The notes: generated by a model not told the origin, from the letters alone. A DNA stretch of 64,000 bases from Myxococcales bacterium (GCA_016793465.1 JAEUJW010000060.1:1-64000); one strand, 5' to 3'. Shown: positions 20,539 to 29,748, numbered from the stretch's first letter. Made by a program: numbers and translations.

Positions 20539-23500
20539 GCGGGGCCCTGTTTGAGCAGGATGGCGGCGATCTGGTCGGCGTCGTTGAGGGCGGCGGTGCG
20601 GGTCCAGAACCGGCGCGCCAGCGGCTTGCCGATGTAGAGCGTGGGGCCGTCGAACACGATGGTGCCGCGCACGAGCTCGACGGCGCCGACGTCGGCGGCG
20701 CCGCTGCGGCGCAGGCGGTGCAGCAGGGCGGGCAGGTTCGGCGGCACGGCGAGGGGCGGGCGCGCGGGCTCGCCGGCGCGGGACTTCTCGAGCGCGACGA
20801 CGGCGACGCCGGCCTTGCTGTCGACGATCGAGTCGCCGCGCAGCTGGACGTCGGGGTTGGACCAGCGGTGCAGGGTGGAGCACAGGGCGCCGACGTACTG
20901 CGCGCGCTGGGCGTCGGTGGCGGGCTCGATGGTTTTAATTTGCTGCGAGCGGCGGGTCGGGCGGGCGCTGGGGATCACGACGTCGCTGGTGTCGGCGATG
21001 AGGGCCTGCTCGGACGGGTTGACGTCGAAGTAGGCGTGCACGAGCTCGCGGGCGCGCAGCTCGGCGGACTCGACGATGCCGGGGCGGCCGAGCACGGCGG
21101 TGGCGGCCCGCTTCATGGCGTCACGCAGGATCGCGTGGACCTCGGCGACGATCTCGGCGGCGCGCGCGGGGTCGTGGGTGTGCTCGGGGAAGGGGAACGG
21201 CAGGCGGAACAGGTCGTCGATGTCGACGCGCGTGCGGCTGACGCCCCAGCTGGCGGAGGTGTGGAACAGGAAGTAGCGCGCGAGGTCGGAGCGCAGGTAG
21301 ACGGTGAGGAAGGCCAGCAGGGCGGCGTCGTCCTCGGGGCCGTGGATGCCGCGGATGCCGTGGCGGTAGGCCACGTCGATGTCGGTGAAGGCGACCTTGT
21401 TGAAGCCTTCGGTGACGAGCACGAGCGGGCGCTGGAAGATCGCGACGTCGCTGATGCTGCGGCGCAGATCGAGCTGGAGGCTCGCGTGCACGTCGACGTC
21501 GCCGCGCAGGAGGAACAGGTCGAGGTCGTGGGTGGCCTCGATGCAGGCGGTGTGCGGCAGGCGGAGCACGCGCTTGTCGGCGCCGGCCTCGGCGTCCTGC
21601 TTGCCGTAGGGCTCGTAGCCCTCGGCGACGATCCAGCGCTTCTTGCTGCGGTCGCCGCGGCGGCCGAGGATGTCGCGCAGGCGGGGGTAGAGCAGCAGGC
21701 GGTCGAGCAGGCGGACGTCGCGGGGGGTGGTCCAGTAGTGGGCCTTCCACACCAGCGGGGCGTCGGCGCCGGCGAGGTCGCGCACGACGTCGCCCTGCGG
21801 CAGGCGCACGCGGTCGGCGGGGAGGATCGAGAGGATCTCGGCCTGGGTGACCGCCCAGTCGGCCTTGGGGGTCCAGTAGTGCACGCGGTGGCGCGGGCCT
21901 GGGGCGGCGTCGCGGTAGCGGGTGACGACCGCGGGGGCCTCGGCGTCGTCGAACAGGAAGCGCTGGTAGTCGCACAGGTTGAGCACGAGCTCGACCGCGT
22001 GGCTGGTGAACAGGCGCCGCTGGAACTCGATCGCGGGCGGGGTGTGGTTGAACAGCAGGCTGTGCGGGAGGATGAAGGTGATCTTGCCGCCGGGCGCGAG
22101 GAACTCGGGGGCGCGCCACACGAAGGCGGCGGCCATCTGCTTGCTCGGGCACGGCAGGCCGCGGGCGCGGCACCACTGGAAGGCGGCCTCGTTGTCGCCG
22201 CGGGCCTGGGCCCACGGGGGGTTGCCGATGATGAAGTCGGCGCCGCCGTGGCGCGCGGGGTCGACGGCGTAGAGGTCGGCGCAGCGGATGGTCGCGTCCT
22301 CGTCGCCCTCGGCGACCAGCCGCGGGAGCACGCGCACGCGCTTCAGCACGCGGCGGATGTCGGGCGGGGCCAGCTGGTCGAGGAAGGCGAGGTAGAGGCT
22401 GAAGGCGGCGATCAGGCAGGCGCTGCGGTTGCGATCGACGCCGCGGAGGTTGTCCCGCAGGATGGCGGTGAGGCCGGCGAGGCGGCGGTCGTAGCTCTCG
22501 CCGGGGTGGCTGCGCGCGCGCTCCTCGGCGAGGCGGTTGAACAGGCCGACGAGGAAGATGCCGCTGCCGCACGACGGGTCGAGGAAGCGCTTGCCGAGCA
22601 GGCTCGGGGCGTCGGCGAGGGCGAGGTCGAGGACCGCCTCGGCGAGGAAGCGCGGGGTGTAGAAGGCGCCCGACTCGCGCTTCTCTCGCTCGCCGGCGGC
22701 CTTCAAGAAGTGCTCGTAGATCGCGCTGATGGTCTCGATGGGGATGATGCCGAACTCGTAGGGCCAGAACGCCTGCTGGCCGGAGTCGGGGTCGATGCCG
22801 TGGAAGAAGTCGCGGACGATGTCGATGTGCTCGGCCCTGATCTGGCGGGCCTCGGCCTCGAGGTCGGCGCTGAACAGGTCGCCGTTGAAGTCCTGGCCGA
22901 GCTGGGCGAACAGGGCGTAGAGGTCGGACTTGGCGGCGGTGCGGCGGCGGCGGCCGAGGATGTCGCGCAGGTGGGCGGCGCCCTCGATGCCGGCGTCGGC
23001 GAGGTAGCCGGCGTCGATGACCTTGCGGTCGAACAGGTAGGAGGTGAAGACGAGGCGGCACAGCAGCGCGTCGAGGGTGTGCGGCTGGACCTTGGCGGCG
23101 GCGACGGCGGCCAGGCGGTCGCGGGCGGCCTCGATGTGGCGCAGCAGCGTGCGGTCGACGCGGTGGTGGGGGTCGAAGGCGGGGCGGTGGCGGCGGAAGT
23201 AGTCGCCGGACAGGGCGGCGGACAAGAAGGCCCGCAGCTGCTCGGGCACGCGGGCCATGCGCTCGACGAACCCGGACGGCGCGTCGGCGGTGGCGCCGGG
23301 GCGCGCGAGGCCGGAGTAGACGTGGACCTGCTCGGGGTCGATGAGCACGAGGATCGGCGCGACGCCCTGGTTCCAGAACAGGCGGTGGATCGCGGCGGCC
23401 TCGCCCGGGGTGATGCGCTCGACCTCGCGGAAGTAGATCAGCGGGGCGCTGTCGCGGCACAGCACGCCGTCGAGCGCGAGCTCGTCGAAGGCCCGGCGCA

Positions 23501-23621
23501 CCACGTGGGCCTGCGCGGGCAGGACGGCCGGGGCGTGGAGCTCGAGCGGGTCGGCGAAGAACTGCGGCGGTCGGGTGGCGTCGAGTCCGAACTCGTGACG
23601 CCATGCGTGGGGCTCGTGCAC
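20535..23621 (-). CDS. N6-adenine DNA methyltransferase, large Eco57I/type IIG-like
   Basis: The 1028-residue product has an N-terminal region (1-280) with PLIYFREVERITPGEAAAIH and FWNQGVAPILVLIDPEQVHVY, a helical linker leading into GAFYTP (318-323), SAM motif I FLDPSCGSGIF (DPSCGSG 348-354) and catalytic motif IV NPPW (467-470). Large target-recognition-like segments follow to the C-terminus. The NPPW motif marks N6-adenine methylation. The N-terminal region shows no clear PD-(D/E)XK site, so cleavage may come from the coupled protein at 19795. GTG 23621 lies 8 nt after a TACAGT hexamer. Its size and domain order fit type IIG or BREX/DISARM-class methylases, but no other genes of those systems are nearby. 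Confidence 0.87.
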   Translation of the reverse strand: MHEPHAWRHEFGLDATRPPQFFADPLELHAPAVLPAQAHVVRRAFDELALDGVLCRDSAPLIYFREVERITPGEAAAIHRLFWNQGVAPILVLIDPEQVHVYSGLARPGATADAPSGFVERMARVPEQLRAFLSAALSGDYFRRHRPAFDPHHRVDRTLLRHIEAARDRLAAVAAAKVQPHTLDALLCRLVFTSYLFDRKVIDAGYLADAGIEGAAHLRDILGRRRRTAAKSDLYALFAQLGQDFNGDLFSADLEAEARQIRAEHIDIVRDFFHGIDPDSGQQAFWPYEFGIIPIETISAIYEHFLKAAGEREKRESGAFYTPRFLAEAVLDLALADAPSLLGKRFLDPSCGSGIFLVGLFNRLAEERARSHPGESYDRRLAGLTAILRDNLRGVDRNRSACLIAAFSLYLAFLDQLAPPDIRRVLKRVRVLPRLVAEGDEDATIRCADLYAVDPARHGGADFIIGNPPWAQARGDNEAAFQWCRARGLPCPSKQMAAAFVWRAPEFLAPGGKITFILPHSLLFNHTPPAIEFQRRLFTSHAVELVLNLCDYQRFLFDDAEAPAVVTRYRDAAPGPRHRVHYWTPKADWAVTQAEILSILPADRVRLPQGDVVRDLAGADAPLVWKAHYWTTPRDVRLLDRLLLYPRLRDILGRRGDRSKKRWIVAEGYEPYGKQDAEAGADKRVLRLPHTACIEATHDLDLFLLRGDVDVHASLQLDLRRSISDVAIFQRPLVLVTEGFNKVAFTDIDVAYRHGIRGIHGPEDDAALLAFLTVYLRSDLARYFLFHTSASWGVSRTRVDIDDLFRLPFPFPEHTHDPARAAEIVAEVHAILRDAMKRAATAVLGRPGIVESAELRARELVHAYFDVNPSEQALIADTSDVVIPSARPTRRSQQIKTIEPATDAQRAQYVGALCSTLHRWSNPDVQLRGDSIVDSKAGVAVVALEKSRAGEPARPPLAVPPNLPALLHRLRRSGAADVGAVELVRGTIVFDGPTLYIGKPLARRFWTRTAALNDADQIAAILLKQGPA

Positions 23622-23629
23622 CGCGGCGG

Positions 23630-23635
23630 ACTGTA
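23630..23635 (-). promoter_or_regulatory. -10 element of likely leaderless promoter (methylase operon)
   Basis: TACAGT on the minus strand, 8 nt before GTG 23621. Confidence 0.5.
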
Positions 23636-23708
23636 GCCGAAAACGAACGCGCGTGGGCAGGTTCGCGCCGGCCGCGATCGGCGGGCGCGGGGGCCGGCGG
23701 GGCCCGCG

Positions 23709-26708
23709 TCAGGGGCGACGGCGGCGGCGCAGCGCCAGGAGCACGAGCAGGCCGAGCGGCGCCGCGGCGGCGTCGGAGCGGCAGGCGCAGCCGGGCCGAT
23801 CGGCGAAGCTGTCCTGGCCCGGATCGGTGTCGCCGGACGAGCCGGAGCCGTCGGTCTCGCTGGCCCCGGACTCGCCGTCGTCGAAGCCGCCGGTCGGCGT
23901 GTCGCCGGTGGTGGCGGTCGTCGTGCCGGGCGCGACCTCGGGCGTGCACAGGTTGCTGCAGCCGTCGCCGGAGAAGGCGTTGCCGTCGTCGCAGCCCTCG
24001 GCCGAGTCGAGCACCGCGTCGCCGCAGCGGGCCGGCTGACAGTCGGTGCGGCAGGCGTCGGCGACGGTGTCGCTGTTCTCGCCGCCGGCGTCGCAGCCCT
24101 CGCCGGCCTCGAGCACGCCGTTGCCGCACGACGGGCCCATGGCGGCGTCGGTGCCGACGAGGCACAGCTGGTCGATGTTCCAGCCGCCCATCTCGAGCCC
24201 GCCGTCGGACTGCAGCGAGAACTCGAGCTGGACGGCGCCGTTGTCGACGAACGAGGTCACGTCGACGTCGTGGAAGCGCCACTCCTCGTCGCGGGTGTGG
24301 GTCGAGCCGATGCCGGCGGTGTTGGTCCACGCCGACGAGCCGTTGGCGCGGATGAACGCCTGGTCGAACACGCCGTCCTCGACGTTGAGCCAGCGGCGGT
24401 ACTGCAGGCGCACGGTCGGGAAGCCCGTGGTGTCGACCACCGGGCTCTGCAGGCTGCTCGAGCTCGACGCGCCGTAGAGGCCGGCGAGGTTGACCCCGGC
24501 CACGCTGCCGCCGAGGAACGCGGCGGCCGGGTCGCCCGACTGGCCCTGCGGGGGGCCGAACTCGAACTGGCCGGAGGGCGTCCAGCCGGCCAGCTCGGGC
24601 GGGTTCTCGAAGCTCGTGCAGTAGAGCGGGGTGACCGGGCCGAAGTACAGCTGGTACCAGGGGTCGCCGGGGTTCTGCGGGAGGTCGAACTTGGAGCCGT
24701 CGCTGAGGTCGACGGAGACCTGGTACTCGAGCAGCGTGCCGTCGGCCTGGCTCGGCAGCAGGCCGAGGAAGCCGTCGCCGGCCGGGCCCATGAACGCCTC
24801 GGTCTCGTCGGCGCTGCCGGCGACGCGGAAGCGGAGGGTCGCGCCGGTCGGCTCGAGGTCGACGCAGGCGCTGGTGCCCTGCTCGATCGTCACGGTCACG
24901 GGGAAGCCGTCGGGGGTCTGGGCGCCGAGCAGCACCGCGCCGTCGATGGCGCCGGCGCCGAGCAGGCCGTGGGCGTTGAACGCGAGGTTGATCTCGCACT
25001 CGTTGGGCGTGCCGTTGGCGAGGTCGCCGTCGTCGTCGTCGGCGAGCAGGGCCTCGGGGTACATGCTGGGGATGTCGACGGCGCGGCGGATCGACTCGAA
25101 CCAGATGAGGTCGGCGCGGGCGATGCCGGGGTCGGCGCCGAGCTTCTGCTTCAGCAGGTCGCGCAGGTCCCACAGCGTGCCGGCGATGATGCGGCCGTCG
25201 TCGTGGACCTCGCCGGTGAGGTCTTCGGGCCAGTGCCACTCGTCGCCCGGGGGGTTGGCCTCGCGCAGCGGCTCGTTCGGGGCGTCGAGGAAGAACCCGC
25301 GGGCGAGGCCGGAGTCGTCGGTGATGGTGCTCGAGAGGTAGTCCGAGATGCCCTCGCTGAGGGCGCCCTCGAACAGGCCGACGCCGGGGATGATGCCCTG
25401 CGTGTGCACCGAGTGGCCCCACTCGTGGTAGACGACATCCGAGATGCGGCCGGTGTTCTCGCAGCCGCCGCCCGAGAGGAAGAAGTTGATCTGGTCGCCG
25501 TCGCTGAAGGCGTTGCAGATGTCGGCGATGTTGACGACCGCGGTGAGCTGCTGCTCGGTGTACGCGAACCCGGGGGCGATCGAGCGCAGGCGGTTCTTGA
25601 CGAGGTTGGCGTGGATGTACGTGGCGATCTGGGCCTCGACGGTCTCGTCGGCGGCGTCGGCCCACACGGCCACGCCGCCGGGCGCGAGCGACAGCTCCTT
25701 CAGCGCCGATGGGCCGGAGTCGTTGGTCACGCGCACGAACGTGCCGACCGCGGTGGCGTTGACGGTCGAGGGCGGGCCGTCGGGGATGGTGACGACGCCG
25801 GCGGCGTCGCTGCTGGCGGGCGCGCCGTTGACGTTGAGGGCCACGAACGGGGCCGGGAAGTCGGGGCGAAAGCCGGACGGGCCGCGCTGGGGGATCTGGT
25901 AGGCGACGGTGCCGCTGGCGAAGCGCAGCAGCTGCTCGCGGGCGACCGGCTCGCCGCTGGCGGCGTCGACGTACACGGCGAAGCGGCCGCGCGGGGCGTC
26001 GGCGGCGACGTCGACGCGGAGCACCTCGCGGTACTCGCGGACGCGGCCCGCCTCGACGAGCGGGAGGATGAACGGGCCGGTCACCGCGCCGGCGCTGGCG
26101 CTCGCGGACTCGCCGAGGATCCACTGCGTCGCCTGCTCGCGGGCGACGTCGGCGGCGACGGGGACCTCGGCGAGGCGGGCCGACACGCGCGGCAGGGCCT
26201 CGCTGCCGACCATCACCAGGCGGTCGGCCTTGTAGCGCACGCTGACCTGGCCGCCGATCACTGGGCGACCCCGGTAGTGCTGGGCGAAGCCGACGCTGCG
26301 CACGCCGCCGCTGACGACGTTGCCGACCTGCACGAAGTCGGCCGGGCTGCTGCCGGGGGCGAGGGCGGCGAGGTGGCGGTCGACGAGGTCACGCGCGCCG
26401 CGGGCCGCGAGCGCGGGCGAGGCGACGGCGCCGGGGTGCGGCGCGCCGGCACCCCACGCGCGCAGGAGGACGCCGGTGTCGGCGTCCCACAGCTGCTTGT
26501 CGGCGTGCAGCTCGCTGAAGAGGGCGCGGTGGGCCCGGGTCGTCGGGCGCGAGGCGACGACGTCGCGGTGGACCCGCACGGGCGCGCTGCCGCGGGCGAC
26601 CAGGCCGGAGGGTGACGAGCCGCGCGGCGCGACGAGGGCCGAGCCCTCGGCGCTCGCGCCGACGACGAGGAGGCCGATCGCGAGGGCCAGCGGACGACCC
26701 GAACCCAT
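23709..26708 (-). CDS. Large secreted zinc metalloprotease with DUF4215 repeats and MYXO-CTERM-like tail
   Basis: The 999-residue product has a signal peptide (GSGRPLALAIGLLVVGASAEG) and a long fungalysin/thermolysin-type propeptide. The catalytic site HEWGHSVH (428-432) is followed by GALSEGISDYLS with the expected glutamate. Carbohydrate- or substrate-binding-like beta domains (about 650-890) precede two DUF4215-type Cys repeats (CGNGVLEAGEGCD, CGDAVLDSAEGCDDGN). An Asp/Ser/Gly linker and CACRSD, hydrophobic helix and RRRRR end form a MYXO-CTERM-like signal. The Cys-rich modules and the terminal signal suggest cell-surface display. It is distinct in size and accessory domains from the protease at 9248. 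A TATATT hexamer lies 4 nt upstream of the ATG. Confidence 0.85.
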   Translation of the reverse strand: MGSGRPLALAIGLLVVGASAEGSALVAPRGSSPSGLVARGSAPVRVHRDVVASRPTTRAHRALFSELHADKQLWDADTGVLLRAWGAGAPHPGAVASPALAARGARDLVDRHLAALAPGSSPADFVQVGNVVSGGVRSVGFAQHYRGRPVIGGQVSVRYKADRLVMVGSEALPRVSARLAEVPVAADVAREQATQWILGESASASAGAVTGPFILPLVEAGRVREYREVLRVDVAADAPRGRFAVYVDAASGEPVAREQLLRFASGTVAYQIPQRGPSGFRPDFPAPFVALNVNGAPASSDAAGVVTIPDGPPSTVNATAVGTFVRVTNDSGPSALKELSLAPGGVAVWADAADETVEAQIATYIHANLVKNRLRSIAPGFAYTEQQLTAVVNIADICNAFSDGDQINFFLSGGGCENTGRISDVVYHEWGHSVHTQGIIPGVGLFEGALSEGISDYLSSTITDDSGLARGFFLDAPNEPLREANPPGDEWHWPEDLTGEVHDDGRIIAGTLWDLRDLLKQKLGADPGIARADLIWFESIRRAVDIPSMYPEALLADDDDGDLANGTPNECEINLAFNAHGLLGAGAIDGAVLLGAQTPDGFPVTVTIEQGTSACVDLEPTGATLRFRVAGSADETEAFMGPAGDGFLGLLPSQADGTLLEYQVSVDLSDGSKFDLPQNPGDPWYQLYFGPVTPLYCTSFENPPELAGWTPSGQFEFGPPQGQSGDPAAAFLGGSVAGVNLAGLYGASSSSSLQSPVVDTTGFPTVRLQYRRWLNVEDGVFDQAFIRANGSSAWTNTAGIGSTHTRDEEWRFHDVDVTSFVDNGAVQLEFSLQSDGGLEMGGWNIDQLCLVGTDAAMGPSCGNGVLEAGEGCDAGGENSDTVADACRTDCQPARCGDAVLDSAEGCDDGNAFSGDGCSNLCTPEVAPGTTTATTGDTPTGGFDDGESGASETDGSGSSGDTDPGQDSFADRPGCACRSDAAAAPLGLLVLLALRRRRRP

Positions 26709-26859
26709 CCCGAATATAAAACTCACATTGCTGACATACGCCCGTGGCATGGCGTCGTCAAGCGTCCGGGGGCGCGTGGGCGGCTTGCTCCGGGTCCGGC
26801 GGGCGCACGGCGTTCTCCCCCGCGGCGGACCGTCGGCCGGGGCGGGGGCGGCCGCGGGC

Positions 26860-26939
26860 ACCTGTCCCGGGGGTCAGGTGCGCGGACTCGGCGGGGTCCG
26901 GGCCGCGGGGGGCGGCGAGACCTGTCCGAAGGGACAGGT
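26860..26939. repeat. Two dispersed palindrome copies
   Basis: ACCTGTCCCGGGGGTCAGGT at 26860-26879 and ACCTGTCC-GAAG-GGACAGGT at 26920-26939. The second has perfect 8-bp arms and is the best copy in the window. Both lie in the 248-bp spacer between the DnaJ-like gene and the metalloprotease start. Confidence 0.7.
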
Positions 26940-26956
26940 CCGGGGTGGTCCGGCGA

Positions 26957-27442
26957 TCACAGCAGCCAGACCACGACGGCGCCGGCGGCGAAGGCGACCG
27001 CGACCCACACGACGAGCGCGCGCGGGGTCTCGGGGCGCAGGGCGGCGGCGGCGGCGGCGGCGTTGGCGAGCACCTGTCCCGCGGGCCAGGTCATGGGCAG
27101 GCGCAGCTCGGGCGGCAGCTCGCTCTGGCTGGGGTCGAGGCGGACGACCAGCAGCAGGTCGCCGGGGCTGCCGCCCTCGCACGGCTCGCCGTGGCCGCGC
27201 AGGCGCAGGGCGCCGCCGGAGGGGAAGCCGGCGGGGAGGTGGATGTGGATGGCGGCGTCGGGGTCGAGGGGGGAGACGGTGCGGGCCACGTAGCCGCCGG
27301 CGGCCGCGAGCTCGCGCGGCACGGGCACGTCGACGCCGGGCTCGTAGCCGGCGGCCCAGGCGGGCACGGTGACCTCGTGCTTGAGGTCGCGGCCGCGGGC
27401 GCCCTCGGGGGTGGGCTCGAAGATGCTGCCGAGCTGGGTCAC
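26957..27442 (-). CDS. DnaJ C-terminal-like beta domain with C-terminal membrane anchor
   Basis: The 161-residue product has no J-domain. Residues 75-105 (IHIHLPAGFPSGGALRLRGH followed by GEPCEGGSPGDLLLVVRL) match the peptide-binding beta-sandwich of DnaJ/CbpA proteins (VKIPAGVxxGxxLRLxGxGxP...GDLLVxV). A hydrophobic C-terminal helix (RALVVWVAVAFAAGAVVVWL) would anchor it in the membrane. It may hold a client peptide for a partner J-protein, or be a degenerate chaperone remnant with another function. GTG 27442 follows TACACT by 8 nt. A dispersed palindrome (27072-27091) encodes TWPAGQV in frame. Confidence 0.75.
   Translation of the reverse strand: MTQLGSIFEPTPEGARGRDLKHEVTVPAWAAGYEPGVDVPVPRELAAAGGYVARTVSPLDPDAAIHIHLPAGFPSGGALRLRGHGEPCEGGSPGDLLLVVRLDPSQSELPPELRLPMTWPAGQVLANAAAAAAALRPETPRALVVWVAVAFAAGAVVVWLL
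27072..27091. repeat. Dispersed palindrome copy inside a coding region
   Basis: ACCTGTCCCGCGGGCCAGGT lies in frame in the DnaJ-C-like gene, encoding part of TWPAGQV just before the membrane helix. Confidence 0.55.
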
Positions 27443-27450
27443 GCCGGGCG

Positions 27451-27456
27451 AGTGTA
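27451..27456 (-). promoter_or_regulatory. -10 element of likely leaderless promoter (DnaJ-C-like gene)
   Basis: TACACT on the minus strand, 8 nt before GTG 27442. It lies inside the 22-bp gap after fabH. Confidence 0.55.
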
Positions 27457-27464
27457 CAACGGAG

Positions 27465-28451
27465 TCACCAGCGCAGGGCGTGGGCCGCCCAGGTGAATCC
27501 GGTGCCGAAGGCGGTCATGACGAGGATGTCGCCGTCGTGCACGCGGCCCTGCTCGCGGGCCTCGTCGAGGGCGACCGGGATGGTGGCCGCGGACATGTTG
27601 CCGTAGCGGTCGACGATCGAGACCATGCGCTCGACCGGGATGCCGGTGCGCGCGCGGGTCGCCTCCATGATGCGCGTGTTGGCCTGGTGGGGGATCAGCA
27701 GGGTCACGTCGTCCGGGCCGATGCCGGCGCGCGTCATGGCCTGGAGGGCCGCCTCGCTCATGGCGGTGACCGCGTGCTTGAACACGAGGTTGCCCTCCAT
27801 GTGCACGGTGTGGGCCACGGCGTCGACGGTGGCGTGGCTCGCGGGCATGCGCGAGCCGCCGGCGGGCTGGTAGAGCACGCGGGCGAGGGTGCCGTCGGCG
27901 CCCCAGGCCGAGCCGAGCACGCCAGTGGTGCCGTCGCCGGGGCCGAGGATGGCCGCGCCGGCGCCGTCGCCGAACAGCACGCAGGTGCTGCGGTCGTTCC
28001 AGTCGACGACCTTGCTCATGGCCTCGGCGCCGACCACGGCGATGCGGGCGTCGGGGCCGCGGCCCTGCAGCAGCGAGGCGGCGACCTCGAGGCCGTAGAG
28101 GAAGCCGGAGCAGCCGGCGCTGACGTCGAAGGCGGCGGGGCCGCGCACGCCGAGCTTGTGCTGCAGCCAGCAGGCGGTCGAGGGGAACAGGGTGTCGGCG
28201 GTCGAGGTCGCGACGATGATGCCGTCGAGGCGCTCGGGGGCGAGGCCGGCGGCGGCGCAGGCCTTGACCAGGGCCTCGGCGGCGAGGTCGCTGGTCGCGA
28301 CCTCGGGGGCGGCGATGCGGCGCTCGCGGATGCCGGTGCGCTCGACGATCCAGGTGTCGGACGTCTCGACCATCGTCTCGATCTCGGCGTTGGTGAGCAC
28401 TCGAGGCGGGACGGCGCGGGCCGTGGCGAGGATCTTGAGCGGCCGGTGCAT
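27465..28451 (-). CDS. fabH: Beta-ketoacyl-ACP synthase III
   Basis: The 328-residue product is a FabH-type thiolase-fold condensing enzyme that joins acyl-CoA with malonyl-ACP to start fatty acid chains. The catalytic triad is complete: C114 (SAGCSGFLYG), H255 (IPHQANTR) and N285 (YGNMSAAT). Length, GDGAGA and the terminal GTGFTWA motif fit the family. It stands alone here rather than in a fab cluster, so it could be a second copy or serve a specialised lipid pathway. TAGCGT lies 11 nt upstream of ATG 28451. Confidence 0.93.
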   Translation of the reverse strand: MHRPLKILATARAVPPRVLTNAEIETMVETSDTWIVERTGIRERRIAAPEVATSDLAAEALVKACAAAGLAPERLDGIIVATSTADTLFPSTACWLQHKLGVRGPAAFDVSAGCSGFLYGLEVAASLLQGRGPDARIAVVGAEAMSKVVDWNDRSTCVLFGDGAGAAILGPGDGTTGVLGSAWGADGTLARVLYQPAGGSRMPASHATVDAVAHTVHMEGNLVFKHAVTAMSEAALQAMTRAGIGPDDVTLLIPHQANTRIMEATRARTGIPVERMVSIVDRYGNMSAATIPVALDEAREQGRVHDGDILVMTAFGTGFTWAAHALRW

Positions 28452-28768
28452 CGCGGGGACCGACGCTACGTAGCGCCATGGGAGCGCGCAGCACAAGCGA
28501 GGCGGCGAAGAATCGTCGGCCGCGGCGGGCCGGCCGTGTGAGGTCGCGCCGGCCGCCGGCTGCGGCGACGATCCGCGGGCGGCGTCACCGGCGGCCGGGC
28601 TTGATGCGGCGAGCCGTCGACCGTGTTCGCGCGACGAACGCGACGGCGGCCCGGCTGCGCTCGCGCCGGCGCGTCGGCGGGGCTGGCGCGTCACGGCGGC
28701 CGACGTCGGCGGTCGAGCGCGGCGGCCGGGGCCGGCCGGCGTGAGCGCCGGGGCCGCGGGCGGCGGTG
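28452..28768. other. Intergenic region without recognised feature
   Basis: This 317-bp GC-rich gap lies between fabH and the UbiA-type gene. An 88-codon Arg-rich open frame on the plus strand has no family features. No RNA gene or terminator is visible. Confidence 0.4.
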
Positions 28769-29659
28769 TCAGCGGGTCGCCAGGTCGAGGCCGGCGCAGG
28801 CGAGGTAGGCCAGGCTGACGTAGCCGTTGAGGTCGAAGAACGCGCGGTCGAGCTTGCTGAGGTCGCCGGGCCGCACGAGGGCGTGCTCGTAGGCGAGGAG
28901 CGCGGCGATGAGGCCGACGCCGAGGGCGTGCCAGGGTCCGCAGCCGGCGGCGAGGTGGACGGCGACGAGCGCGGCGACGGTGCCGACGTGGAGGAGGGCG
29001 CTGAGGATCAGCGAGCCGCGCACGCCGAAGCGCACGGGGATCGAGTGCAGGCCGCGGTCGCGGTCGAAGGCGGCGTCCTGCAGGCTGTAGAGGATGTCGA
29101 AGCCGGCGACCCAGCAGGCCACGCCGAGCATCAGCCACAGCGGGACGGTGAGGTCGTCGAGGCTGCCGGTGACGGCGACCCAGGCCCCGCCGGGGGCGAG
29201 CGCGAGGCCGACGCCGAGCACGAGGTGGGCCGACCAGCTGAAGCGCTTGAAGGCGCTGTAGCCGAGGATGACGACGAGGCACAGCGGCGCGAGCAGCAGC
29301 GGCAGCGGGCCGAGGGCCCAGGCGGCGGCGAGGAACACGGCGACGGAGGCGAGGGTGAAGATCCAGGCTGTCCGCAAGGACAGCAGGCCGGCGGGCAGCT
29401 CGCGGGCGGCGGTGCGCGGGTTGTCGGCGTCGATGTCGCGATCGAGGATGCGGTTGAAGGCCATGGCGGCCGTGCGCGCGCCGGTGAAGGCCAGGAGGAT
29501 CCACAGCAGGCGCGTCCAGGTCAGGCCGGGCTGGCCGTGGGCGGCGGCGCTGCGATCGGCGAGGCCGGCGGCGGCCAGCGCGAACGGCAGGCCGAAGATC
29601 GTGTGGCTGAGGCGCACGAGGCTGGCGAGGCGGGCGAGGGTGGTGCGCAGCGTGGACAC
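28769..29659 (-). CDS. UbiA-family prenyltransferase (4-hydroxybenzoate polyprenyltransferase-like)
   Basis: The 296-residue integral membrane protein has about eight to nine hydrophobic helices. The two Mg-prenyl-diphosphate motifs are visible: NRILDRDID (69-77) and YSLQDAAFDRDRGLHSIP in the second half. The first motif and the ARELPAG segment fit UbiA/MenA-related enzymes that attach a polyprenyl chain to an aromatic quinone precursor. Myxobacteria make menaquinone, and the exact acceptor cannot be read. GTG 29659 follows TACACT by 8 nt. A dispersed palindrome falls in frame at 29368-29383. Confidence 0.88.
   Translation of the reverse strand: MSTLRTTLARLASLVRLSHTIFGLPFALAAAGLADRSAAAHGQPGLTWTRLLWILLAFTGARTAAMAFNRILDRDIDADNPRTAARELPAGLLSLRTAWIFTLASVAVFLAAAWALGPLPLLLAPLCLVVILGYSAFKRFSWSAHLVLGVGLALAPGGAWVAVTGSLDDLTVPLWLMLGVACWVAGFDILYSLQDAAFDRDRGLHSIPVRFGVRGSLILSALLHVGTVAALVAVHLAAGCGPWHALGVGLIAALLAYEHALVRPGDLSKLDRAFFDLNGYVSLAYLACAGLDLATR
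29368..29383. repeat. Dispersed palindrome copy inside a coding region
   Basis: CTGTCC-GCAA-GGACAG with perfect 6-bp arms, in frame in the UbiA-family gene (encodes around LLSLRTA). Confidence 0.6.
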
Positions 29660-29667
29660 GGCGGCGC

Positions 29668-29673
29668 AGTGTA
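29668..29673 (-). promoter_or_regulatory. -10 element of likely leaderless promoter (UbiA-like gene)
   Basis: TACACT on the minus strand, 8 nt before GTG 29659; identical in sequence and spacing to the element at 27451. Confidence 0.55.
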
Positions 29674-29748
29674 CCAGGGTCGCCGCGGGCGGACCGCGCG
29701 GCGCGACCGGCGGTCGCGGGAGCTCGCGCGCGTCGGTGAGGCGCGCGG

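Noticed and set aside
20535..23621. Assigning the methylase to BREX or DISARM
   Set aside because: None of the partner genes of those systems (such as PglZ, BrxL, DrmA/B helicase) is present on either side.
28478..28744. Possible 88-codon gene in the fabH-UbiA gap
   Set aside because: Arg/Ala-rich translation without start context, hydrophobic segments or family resemblance.
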